Shown: piece after piece, positions 1 through 5,536 of the stretch
How positions within the stretch are numbered: the stretch's first letter is position 1
Layout of the letters: every line of letters begins with the position of its first letter
Notes under the pieces: model-generated
Databases searched by the model: none
Told to the model about the DNA's origin: nothing
Seen by the model: the letters and a program-made list of their open reading frames with translations, nothing else
From: Pseudomonadota bacterium
GTDB lineage: Bacteria; Chloroflexota; Ktedonobacteria; Ktedonobacterales; JACDGC01
Length of the DNA: 7,883 nucleotides
NCBI GenBank assembly: GCA_021323815.1
Contig: JAJPKG010000261.1
Coordinates: 1-7,883, forward strand
Direction: 5' to 3'
Program-made: the position numbers and the translations under genes

Positions 1-933
1 AATCCCCGCCGCCATCGCCAGCGGATTGCCCGACAGCGTGCCGGCCTGGTACATCGGCCCCTGCGGCGCGACCAGATCCATGATCTCTGCTCGCCCGCCA
101 TATGCGCCGACCGGCAGACCACCGCCGATGACCTTGCCCAGCGTGGTGAGATCCGGCGTCACGCCATATCGTTCCTGAGCGCCGCCACGCGCCACGCGAA
201 AGCCGGTCATCACTTCATCGAAGATCAGCAGCGCGCCATCGGCTCGTGTGATCTCGCGCAACCCTTCCAGAAAGCCTGGCTGGGGCAGCACGAAGCCCAT
301 GTTGCCCGCAATCGGCTCGACGATGACCGCCGCGATCTCGCCCGAATGCTCCGCGAACAGCGCCTGCACGGCAGCGAGGTCGTTGTAAGGAGCGATCACG
401 GTTTTGGCTGCGGCGTCACGCGGCACACCGGGGGAATCCGGCAACCCCAGTGTCGCCACGCCGGAACCAGCCCTGGCCAAAAGCCCATCGGCGTGGCCAT
501 GATAGCAGCCGTCAAACTTGATGATCACCTCGCGCCCGCTGAAAGCGCGAGCCAGCCGCAACGCGCTCATCACCGCTTCGGTGCCGGAATTGACGAAACG
601 CACTTTTTCCACCGAAGGAACCAGCGCGCACACCAGTTCCGCTAGCTCAGTTTCGCGGCCCGTCGGCGCGCCGAAGCTGGTGCCGTTTTGCGCGGCCTGG
701 ATGACGGCGGCGACAACATCGGGCGGCGCATGGCCCAGGATCAGCGGTCCCCATGAAAGCACGTAATCGATGTATGCATTGCCGTCGGCGTCCCAGATGC
801 GCGATCCCGCGCCGCGCTCGATGAAAAGCGGATCGCCCCCGACGGCGCGAAACGCCCGCACGGGGCTATTCACTCCGCCGGGAATCACCCGTTGCGCCGC
901 CGCGAACATCTCGCGCGAGCGTTTTGTTTGCAT
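1..933 (-). CDS. hemL: Glutamate-1-semialdehyde 2,1-aminomutase, 3' end cut by window edge
   Basis: This PLP enzyme converts glutamate-1-semialdehyde to 5-aminolevulinate, the last step of the C5 route to tetrapyrroles, in the cytosol. The ATG at 933-931 opens a frame that stays open to base 1, giving 311 codons of a family usually near 430 residues. About 115 C-terminal residues lie outside the window. Near the N-terminus is VIPGGVNSPVRAF, typical of HemL. Further on are NSGTEAVMSALRLAR, GCYHGHAD, IVEPIAGNMGF and IFDEVMTGFR. The motif TLGKVIGGGLPVGAYGG carries the PLP-binding lysine at about residue 267, and YQAGTLSGNPLAMAAG follows. The start has a purine-rich AAGGACGAGG 4 nt upstream. The DUF711 gene ends 161 bp upstream on the same strand. 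I see no clear own promoter, so read-through from DUF711 is possible. No GluTR gene (hemA) is visible in this window. Confidence 0.97.
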   Translation of the reverse strand, partial: MQTKRSREMFAAAQRVIPGGVNSPVRAFRAVGGDPLFIERGAGSRIWDADGNAYIDYVLSWGPLILGHAPPDVVAAVIQAAQNGTSFGAPTGRETELAELVCALVPSVEKVRFVNSGTEAVMSALRLARAFSGREVIIKFDGCYHGHADGLLARAGSGVATLGLPDSPGVPRDAAAKTVIAPYNDLAAVQALFAEHSGEIAAVIVEPIAGNMGFVLPQPGFLEGLREITRADGALLIFDEVMTGFRVARGGAQERYGVTPDLTTLGKVIGGGLPVGAYGGRAEIMDLVAPQGPMYQAGTLSGNPLAMAAGI

Positions 934-953
934 GGTGCCTCGTCCTTCTCTTG

Positions 954-1090
954 GCCCCACCCCTTGCCCTTCCAAGCAGATCTGGAAAGGGGCAGAGCGT
1001 TCGATTCACTGGTCGCGTCGATCTACACAGCTATCTGCCCCAGAGATCGCCCCCTCTCTCTTCGCAGGATGAGGAGGGGGTCGGGGGATG
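954..1090. repeat. G/C-rich hairpin spacer between DUF711 gene and hemL
   Basis: The spacer holds two imperfect inverted repeats. One pairs TGCCC-TTCCA with TGGAA-A-GGGGCA around 964-998. The other pairs CCCCCTC-t-CTC with GAG-GAGGGGG around 1050-1080. The second is followed on the plus strand by a GGGTCGGGGGATGGGG-like stretch, a style common to dispersed intergenic repeats in G+C-rich bacteria. Neither has a following T-tract, so I do not call an intrinsic terminator. It could still slow or end transcription of the DUF711 gene before hemL. Nothing else is visible here. Confidence 0.4.
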
Positions 1091-1094
1091 GGGC

Positions 1095-2285
1095 CTAGAT
1101 CGCCATGATAGGCGCGTTGGTGATCCATGGCGAGTTGAAGGTGGTCATCTGCCCGGCTTGCCCGCCGGGGATGGGGAACAGGCGCGCGGAAAGCGGCTTC
1201 GACAGGCGCGTGGAAAGCGTGGCGACATCCAGCAGCGTGGCGGCGATGCGCTCGATGCTGGCGTCGCCGGGGATGGGCACGGTATCCAACCCGGCACCGC
1301 ACACGCTGGAATAGAGCAGCAGCGAGGGGATGCCGATGGCGCTGGCGGTGAGGCGGCGCACAATGCCGGCATCTTCCAGCACCGGCAGAAACAAGCCGTT
1401 ATAGCCGCAGGTCTTCAGCCCCGTGCTTTTCAGGGCTTTGGTGATGGCCGCCGTCACCGTCAGCGTTCCTGGATCGCCAAAGTTGCCCAACCCCACTGCT
1501 TCGATGGCGTCGGCGATGCTTTCGGCCCCATTGGGCGCGGGGGAAAGATCCAGGCCGGTGAAGGGGATGTTGTGCTCGCGGGCCAGACGCGCGGAAATCT
1601 CCGAGATGACGCGCCCCTCGCGTTCCAGCGCGGCAATCAAGCGCGGAGCCAGTGAATTCAGCGCGGCGGGGCCGAGTTTGGCGTCGCGCACCGCTTCGCT
1701 GAGGGCTTCGCGCACCAGACCGGCGGACTGCAAGCCGATGGAAAAGCCCCAATCGCTGTCAGGCTGATACGCCGCCGGGAAGAACGGGCCGCGCTGGGGG
1801 CAATTCGCCACCGCCGCGAAACGCATGTTGCCGAAACCTTGTTCCGTCTGCTGGCTGAGCGCGCGGATCACTTTGGCCGTGGGAACGGCGGCATCCAGCC
1901 GCACGCCGTTGGCGTCTGAGGCGATCTGCACCGTTGCGTTCAGCGCGGGGTTAGGGGCCAGGATGTCGGGCAGCAGGTTGATGCGTTCGATGGGGAATGT
2001 GGGATCGTCCGCCAGCACCGGCCCCAGCGACAGATAGTTGAAGTCGCGCTGCTCGCAGCGTTCTTGCAAGGCTGTCGCGTAATTGACGATCTCCGCCTCG
2101 CGCGCATGCAGGCGATCCAGAAAAAGCGGGCGCGTGGAGATGCGCTGTGTCTGCACCTCATACCCCGCCTCGCGAAAGAGCGGCTCCGCCGCCTTCAACA
2201 GCTTGCCGGCGCGGTCCAGTGCCGCGTTGCTCAGCGGATGTGGCTCGCCGATGCCGACGGTGATCGTCCGAATGCGCACGCCCAT
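1095..2285 (-). CDS. DUF711 (UPF0210-type) family protein, function unknown
   Basis: A 396-residue soluble protein that I assign to the DUF711/UPF0210 family by its conserved blocks. They are an N-terminal MGVRIRTITVGI strand, GNMRFAAVANCPQRGPFFPAAYQ near residues 153-173, a central SLAPRLIAALE region, and the C-terminal IPGGQAGQMTTFNSPW ending in TNAPIMAI. The biochemical role of this family is not settled. No signal peptide, membrane segment or known catalytic signature is obvious, and I see no glycyl-radical RVxGY-type loop. ATG at 2285 is preferred: AGGG lies 7 nt upstream. A TTG at 2291 in the same frame, with GAGG 6 nt upstream, would add two residues. A sigma-70-like promoter lies just upstream. 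hemL follows on the same strand after 161 bp, which suggests but does not prove co-transcription. Confidence 0.88.
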   Translation of the reverse strand: MGVRIRTITVGIGEPHPLSNAALDRAGKLLKAAEPLFREAGYEVQTQRISTRPLFLDRLHAREAEIVNYATALQERCEQRDFNYLSLGPVLADDPTFPIERINLLPDILAPNPALNATVQIASDANGVRLDAAVPTAKVIRALSQQTEQGFGNMRFAAVANCPQRGPFFPAAYQPDSDWGFSIGLQSAGLVREALSEAVRDAKLGPAALNSLAPRLIAALEREGRVISEISARLAREHNIPFTGLDLSPAPNGAESIADAIEAVGLGNFGDPGTLTVTAAITKALKSTGLKTCGYNGLFLPVLEDAGIVRRLTASAIGIPSLLLYSSVCGAGLDTVPIPGDASIERIAATLLDVATLSTRLSKPLSARLFPIPGGQAGQMTTFNSPWITNAPIMAI

Positions 2286-2326
2286 GCTCAAACCCTACCT
2301 CAACGAATGTGAATATCTGCAAGGCC

Positions 2327-2356
2327 AGTATAACATGAGGCGTGCGCTCAGGCCAA
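2327..2356 (-). promoter_or_regulatory. Sigma-70-type promoter of the DUF711 gene
   Basis: On the minus strand TTGGCC (2356-2351) is followed after 18 nt by TATACT (2332-2327), about 40 nt before the ATG at 2285. The -10 matches consensus at five of six positions; the -35 matches less well. The position fits a short leader of roughly 35 nt. The promoter lies directly after the T-tract of the preceding terminator (2361-2367), a normal arrangement for separate transcription units. Confidence 0.5.
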
Positions 2357-2360
2357 GAGC

Positions 2361-2412
2361 AAAAAAAGCCGCAGGCGCGCGTTCCCGCTCTCCCTGCGGG
2401 CGCGCCTGCGGC
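2361..2412 (-). terminator. Strong intrinsic terminator downstream of the pilin gene / RNA candidate
   Basis: Bases 2368-2380 (gccgcaggcgcgc) are perfectly complementary to 2400-2412, giving a 13-bp G/C-rich stem with a 19-nt loop. On the minus strand the stem is followed at once by seven T (complement of 2361-2367). This is a textbook rho-independent terminator for minus-strand transcription. It lies about 190 nt past the stop codon of the Flp pilin gene and just before the DUF711 promoter. Confidence 0.85.
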
Positions 2413-2556
2413 GGGGCTTTGGGCGAAAGCCTGCCGGTTACGTGCATCCTGCTCCACCGGCAGCCAGGAGTCCTTCCTCCCGACATCTTCAAGATACTCG
2501 CACCTGCCAACAGGCAACGAGGCAAGTTGTTCCTCCTAAACAGGACGTAGAACAAC
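2361..2556 (-). ncRNA. Candidate structured RNA or long structured 3' UTR
   Basis: Read on the minus strand, this gene-free stretch is a chain of hairpins. First, GTTGTTC/GAACAAC (2556-2526) with an inner TCCT/AGGA. Second, CTCG..CCTG/CAGG..CGAG with a TTGG loop (2521-2497). Third, a tiny ATCTT/AAGAT (2495-2485). Fourth, GGAG/CTCC (2480-2467). Fifth, CTGCCGGT/ACCGGCAG with a 17-nt loop (2463-2431). Sixth, GCTTT/AAAGC (2430-2416). Last comes the 13-bp terminator. I do not recognise it as tRNA, 4.5S, 6S, tmRNA or RNase P RNA. It begins about 45 nt after the pilin stop codon, so it may be part of that mRNA or a processed or independently transcribed sRNA. I see no convincing promoter of its own. 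Confidence 0.4.
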
Positions 2557-2601
2557 AACCTCCCCACAGATTCTGACGGCAGGCAAACTGGGCAATGATG
2601 A

Positions 2602-2838
2602 TTAGTTTGAACTAGGAGGGGGAGTCAGGTTCGGTAAGTTGTTGGAGATCGAGGTGAAGGTTTTGTTGATCTGGCCGCTGAGGATGCCCAGCACCACAAT
2701 GGCGGCGATGGCGACGGCAGCAATGATCAGGGCATATTCCACCAACCCCTGACCGGTATGGGCGCGGCGGCGCGCCAGAACCAGGCGATCACTGACTGCG
2801 AATGCGAGCGATGCGAGATATGCTTGCGCGATAACCAT
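2602..2838 (-). CDS. Flp/Fap-type pilin (class III / tight-adherence pilin subunit)
   Basis: A 78-residue small pilin. Residues 1-29 form a long leader with a hydrophobic start and a basic RRR patch. After Gly29 comes QGLVEYALIIAAVAIAAIVV: the glutamate at +5 and tyrosine at +6 after the glycine match the prepilin-peptidase site of Flp pilins, followed by a single hydrophobic helix that packs in the filament core. The C-terminus is short and polar, ending in a Pro/Ser/Asn-rich tail (NLPNLTPPPSSN). ATG at 2838 has a strong AGAGGAGG 7 nt upstream. No tad/cpa assembly genes or prepilin peptidase are visible here, so the pilin is an orphan in this window. The terminator at 2361-2412 ends its likely transcript. 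Some Flp-like proteins in Chloroflexota occur as isolated genes, so its role in adhesion or pili is inferred from family only. Confidence 0.9.
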   Translation of the reverse strand: MVIAQAYLASLAFAVSDRLVLARRRAHTGQGLVEYALIIAAVAIAAIVVLGILSGQINKTFTSISNNLPNLTPPPSSN

Positions 2839-2892
2839 GAGGTTCCTCCTCTAAAACTGTGCGACATCCTTAACACATCGGTGTCGGGGAAA

Positions 2893-2905
2893 GGATACCA
2901 TATCC
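2893..2905. promoter_or_regulatory. Dyad in the pilin upstream region, possible operator
   Basis: GGATA-CCA-TATCC is a perfect 5-bp inverted repeat with a 3-nt centre. It lies about 55-67 nt upstream of the pilin ATG, inside the 390-bp divergent region shared with lysS. Flanking GGGGA/CCCC bases extend the symmetry imperfectly. It could bind a dimeric regulator or form a small hairpin. Position is the main support and chance is not excluded. Confidence 0.25.
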
Positions 2906-3035
2906 CCTCTGCATCTTACGCATGAGTTGTGCCGATCCGGCTATCCAAGGTCGCCGAAAGTCATCTTTTCCCCTCGAATGCTCAGATGGGGCGGCGACTC
3001 ATGTCATTTTGAACAATAGGGCGGACAGCGTGTGG

Positions 3036-3088
3036 CGAGACCGCCGGGGGCTGAACCCCCCGGCTCGGAAAAGAAACCCCTCCGGGCT
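3036..3088. repeat. 53-bp dispersed hairpin repeat, copy 1
   Basis: An ungapped 53-bp match (48 identical positions) to 4999-5051. It contains GCCGGGGG (3043-3050), a 6-nt loop, and CCCCCGGC (3057-3064), an 8-bp perfect stem. Then come CTCGGAAAAGAAA and a weaker CCC-TCC-GGG hairpin. It lies in the divergent region between the pilin gene and lysS. The rest of that region (2839-3228) shows the dyad at 2893, a weak extended -10-like TGCTATGTG at 3152-3160 and no gene. The element has no coding potential and no transposase nearby. Confidence 0.75.
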
Positions 3089-3228
3089 GTCCGGGGGTAA
3101 ATTCTGCAACGTCCTCAACCGCCCACATCCTTATGATGGTGCTTTTTGCTGTGCTATGTGACATACTACAAAGAGCATGCGCTGCGTCATGCGCCGATTT
3201 TCACTGAGCACGATGAGGAGCATTTTCG

Positions 3229-4695
3229 ATGGACGAGCGTGAAGTTCGTGAGCAGAAGCTGGCTGAAATGCGCGAGGCTGGGATCGATCCCTTTCCCCCG
3301 CGTTTGTCGAAACCGCGCACCCACACCATTGCCGAGGCGCTGGAACACTTCGACGAGCTGGCCGCTGACAAAACGACGGTCACGCTCGCCGGGCGCATCG
3401 TGCTCATCCGCGATAAGAAGGTCATCTTCATGAATATTGAAGATGGCAGCGGGCGCATGCAAGTCTATTTCCGCCCGGATGATTTCGGCGCAAGCTTCGA
3501 CGCCGTGCGCAAGCTGGATCGTGGGGATTTCATCGCCGTCACCGGCTTCTTGTTTGTCACGCGCACCGGCGAGCGCACCCTGCACGCGCAGTCTTACGAG
3601 ATGCTGGCGAAGTCGTTGCGCGGGCTGCCCGCCAAGCACGAGGGCTTGCAAGACGTGGAGCTGCGCTATCGCAAGCGCTATCTGGATCTCATCGCCAACC
3701 GTGACGAAGAGATTCCGTTGTTCGTGGCGCGGGCGCGCACCATCTCCGCCCTGCGGCGCTATCTGGATGAGCATGGCTATCTGGAAGTAGAAACGCCGAT
3801 CTTGCAGCCGCTTTTCGGTGGCGCAACGGCCAGGCCCTTCGTCACCCACCACAACGCGCTGGATCAAGATATGTTCTTGCGCATCGCGCCGGAGTTGTAT
3901 CTGAAGCGCCTGCTGGTGGGCGGCATCGAGCGCGTCTATGAGGTGGCGCGCAACTTCCGCAACGAGGGCATCGACAAGGCGCACAACCCTGAATTCACGA
4001 TGCTGGAATTTTACGAAGCCTACGCCGATTACACGACCATGATGCAGCGTACCGAAGAGATGATCGTGGCGGCGGCGCAGGCGGTGCTGGGGGATACGAA
4101 ATTCACCTGGCATGGCCACGAGATCGATGTGACCCCGCCCTGGCGGCGCGTGACGCTGCATGATGCCATCGCGGAATATACGGGCATCGACTATGACCAA
4201 TTCCCCGACAAGGAATCGCTGGCTGCCGAGATGCGCCGCCAGGGGATCAAGTTCGATCCCAATCGCGGTTGGGGCCGTTTGATCGATGAACTGAAAGACG
4301 AGATGTTCCGCAAGGACGATCCCGCACTGTTGCAGCCGATCATCCTGTATGACTATCCCATCGATCTGTCGCCGCTGGCAAAGCAGAAGCCGGGCGCGCC
4401 GGGCATCGTGGAGCGCTTCCAGGTGCATCTGGCGGGCATGCAGTTGGCGACGGCGTTCAGCGAACTGAATGATCCCATCGATCAGCGGGCGCGCTTCGAG
4501 GATCAGTTGCGCCAGCGCGCGCAGGGCGACGACGAGGCGCAGGTGATGGATGAAGATTACGTGGAGGCGCTGGAGGTTGGCATGCCCCCAGCAGGCGGGG
4601 TGGGCATCGGCATCGACCGATTGGTGATGGCCTTCACCGATCACGACCACATCCGCGAGGTGATCCTGTTCCCCACGCTGCGGGCGGGGGAATAG
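3229..4695 (+). CDS. lysS: Lysyl-tRNA synthetase, class II
   Basis: This enzyme charges tRNA-Lys with lysine in the cytosol, using ATP. The 488-residue product has the expected LysS length and order. An N-terminal OB-fold anticodon-binding domain spans about residues 50-140 (VTLAGRI..., then MNIEDGSGRMQVYF). The linker LRYRKRYLDLIAN follows. The class II catalytic core has motif 1 (LEVETPIL from residue 185), FGGATARPF, motif 2 (FRNEG from residue 243, with Arg244 and Glu246, then HNPEFTMLEFYEAY) and motif 3 (GGVGIGIDRLVM from residue 456, with Arg464). It ends in HIREVILFPTLR. ATG at 3229 has GAGGAG 8 nt upstream. A weak extended -10-like TGCTATGTG lies about 70 nt upstream. The gene stands alone on the plus strand, divergent from the pilin gene and convergent with moaE. 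No key residue appears missing. Confidence 0.98.
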   Translation: MDEREVREQKLAEMREAGIDPFPPRLSKPRTHTIAEALEHFDELAADKTTVTLAGRIVLIRDKKVIFMNIEDGSGRMQVYFRPDDFGASFDAVRKLDRGDFIAVTGFLFVTRTGERTLHAQSYEMLAKSLRGLPAKHEGLQDVELRYRKRYLDLIANRDEEIPLFVARARTISALRRYLDEHGYLEVETPILQPLFGGATARPFVTHHNALDQDMFLRIAPELYLKRLLVGGIERVYEVARNFRNEGIDKAHNPEFTMLEFYEAYADYTTMMQRTEEMIVAAAQAVLGDTKFTWHGHEIDVTPPWRRVTLHDAIAEYTGIDYDQFPDKESLAAEMRRQGIKFDPNRGWGRLIDELKDEMFRKDDPALLQPIILYDYPIDLSPLAKQKPGAPGIVERFQVHLAGMQLATAFSELNDPIDQRARFEDQLRQRAQGDDEAQVMDEDYVEALEVGMPPAGGVGIGIDRLVMAFTDHDHIREVILFPTLRAGE

Positions 4696-4733
4696 CGGGC
4701 TGCCCGTTCCCGTCGGGGCGCGACGAATCGCGC
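4696..4733. repeat. Hairpins just after lysS, weak terminator candidate
   Basis: CGGG-CTG-CCCG follows the lysS stop codon directly. GCGCGA-CGAA-TCGCGC (4718-4733) is a perfect 6-bp stem with a tetraloop, followed by TTCAACT. The T-content after the stem is low, so an intrinsic terminator is only possible. The GGGGCGCGA..TCGCGC arrangement resembles short dispersed intergenic palindromes seen in many G+C-rich genomes; membership in a family cannot be tested from one copy. Confidence 0.35.
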
Positions 4734-4765
4734 TTCAACTCGCACCCGGCGAAAGCGTTCTCAAT

Positions 4766-4981
4766 GGGAGGAGATCGCCGGACGAGGCCGCCGGGAGCTG
4801 AACCGTGAATGTGGGGCAAGAAGCCGATCTCTCCGGTGGGAGGAGATCGCCGGACGAGGCCGCCGGGAGCTGAACCGTGAATGTGGGGCAAGAAGCCGGT
4901 CTCTCCGGTGGGAGGAGATCGCCGGACGAGGCCGCCGGGAGCTGAACCGCGAATGTGGGGCAAGAAGCCGATCTCTCCGAT
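4766..4981. repeat. Tandem array of three 72-bp units
   Basis: Units begin at 4766, 4838 and 4910, each with GGGAGGAGATCGCCGG, and differ at only one to three positions. A fourth start at 4982 keeps the first ~39 bp (with changes) and then becomes the second 53-bp hairpin repeat. The middle of each unit (CGAGGCCGCCGGGAGCTGAACC) is the left half of that element with the right arm replaced by other sequence. Across unit junctions GATCTC-TCC can pair with GGA-G-GAGATC, giving a bulged hairpin per repeat. Because 72 is divisible by three, the array gives long open frames, which I regard as artefacts. It fills most of the lysS-moaE convergent spacer. Confidence 0.9.
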
Positions 4982-4998
4982 GGGAGGCGATCGCCGAG

Positions 4999-5051
4999 CG
5001 AGGCCGCCGGGAGCTAAACCTCCCGGCTCGGAAAAGAAAGCCCTCCGGGCT
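4999..5051. repeat. 53-bp dispersed hairpin repeat, copy 2
   Basis: This copy has stem GCCGGGAG (5006-5013) / CTCCCGGC (5020-5027) around a CTAAAC loop, then CTCGGAAAAGAAA and a second hairpin AGCCC-TCC-GGGCT. Relative to 3036-3088 there are five substitutions in 53 bp and no gap. Two of them (5012 G to A, 5021 C to T) are paired partners in the stem, so base pairing is kept. It terminates the 72-bp tandem array on its right side and sits about 55 bp past the moaE stop. Confidence 0.75.
5032..5051 (-). terminator. Likely intrinsic terminator of the ferritin-like/moaE unit
   Basis: On the minus strand AGCCC-GGA-GGGCT is a 5-bp hairpin followed by TTTCTTTT (complement of 5032-5039). It lies about 55 nt after the moaE stop codon. 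The stem is short but G/C-rich. The structure is part of the 53-bp repeat, so the repeat appears to supply a terminator here. Copy 1 has a mismatch in the same stem. Confidence 0.5.
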
Positions 5052-5104
5052 ACAGGAGTTTGACACTCCGCACGGCTTGAAGGCACGGCGGGTTCCGGTT
5101 CTTG

Positions 5105-5536
5105 TCATCCCTCGACCCACTCAGCGCCGTCGGGGCCGATCTCTTTCTTCCAGATCGGCACAGTGGTTTTCAGCGTGTCGATGATGAAGCGGCAGGCGTC
5201 GAAGGCTTCGGCGCGGTGGGGGCTGGCAACGACGATGATGACGCTGATCTCCCCAACGGCCATGCGCCCGAAGCGATGCGCGATGGCAATGCGCTCCGTT
5301 CCCCAGCGCGTTTTCGCTTCCTCCGCAATGGCGCGCATCCGGCTTTCGGCCATCTCCGCATACGCTTCGTATTCCAAAAATTCCACGGCGCGGCCCCGCG
5401 CGTGGTCGCGCACCACGCCCTCAAAGGTAACGATGGCCCCCGCGCTGGGATGCGCCACGCGCCGGATCAAGTCGTCGCGGTCCAGCGCGTCGCGGGTGAG
5501 CAGCACAAAGGGAACGTCGGTTGCGTCAGGGTTCAC
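5105..5536 (-). CDS. moaE: Molybdopterin synthase catalytic (large) subunit MoaE
   Basis: MoaE works with the sulfur carrier MoaD to convert precursor Z (cPMP) to molybdopterin. The 143-residue protein matches the family in length and landmarks. These are GAIVTFEGVVRDHARGR (33-49), LEYEAYAEMAESRM (54-67), HRFGRMAVGEISVIIVVASPHR (87-108), and the active-site tail AFDACRFIIDTLKTTVPIWKKE (111-132). His107-Arg108, Lys123 and Lys130/131 correspond to the conserved catalytic and carrier-contact residues known in MoaE. The GTG start at 5536-5534 has GGAGG 7 nt upstream and overlaps the stop of the preceding gene (GTGA), implying translational coupling. No moaD, moaA or moaC is visible in the window. 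A repeat-derived terminator follows. No defect is seen. Confidence 0.95.
   Translation of the reverse strand: MNPDATDVPFVLLTRDALDRDDLIRRVAHPSAGAIVTFEGVVRDHARGRAVEFLEYEAYAEMAESRMRAIAEEAKTRWGTERIAIAHRFGRMAVGEISVIIVVASPHRAEAFDACRFIIDTLKTTVPIWKKEIGPDGAEWVEG

Noticed and set aside
924..1655. A 243-codon plus-strand open frame
   Set aside because: It lies antisense to the well-supported DUF711 gene, is Gly/Arg/Gln-rich in the way shadow frames of G+C-rich genes are, and matches no family.
2456..2476. Plus-strand GCAGCCAGGAGTCC resembling the B12 box of cobalamin riboswitches
   Set aside because: The rest of the conserved core is missing, and no plus-strand gene follows within a sensible distance; the next gene here is on the minus strand.
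2425..2485. Minus-strand GGGAGGAAGGACTCC and AACCGGC resembling RNase P RNA conserved regions
   Set aside because: Spacing is far too short, only fragments agree, and the remaining conserved RNase P blocks are absent before the terminator.
4766..4981. CRISPR-like direct repeats
   Set aside because: Whole 72-bp units are repeated with no variable spacers, and no cas gene is present.
4634..5086. A 150-codon open frame on the minus strand with four 24-residue repeats (GSAPGGLVRRSPP-like)
   Set aside because: The open frame follows automatically from a 72-bp repeat divisible by three; it overlaps the 3' end of lysS, has no clear ribosome site, and the composition is unlike a real repeat protein.
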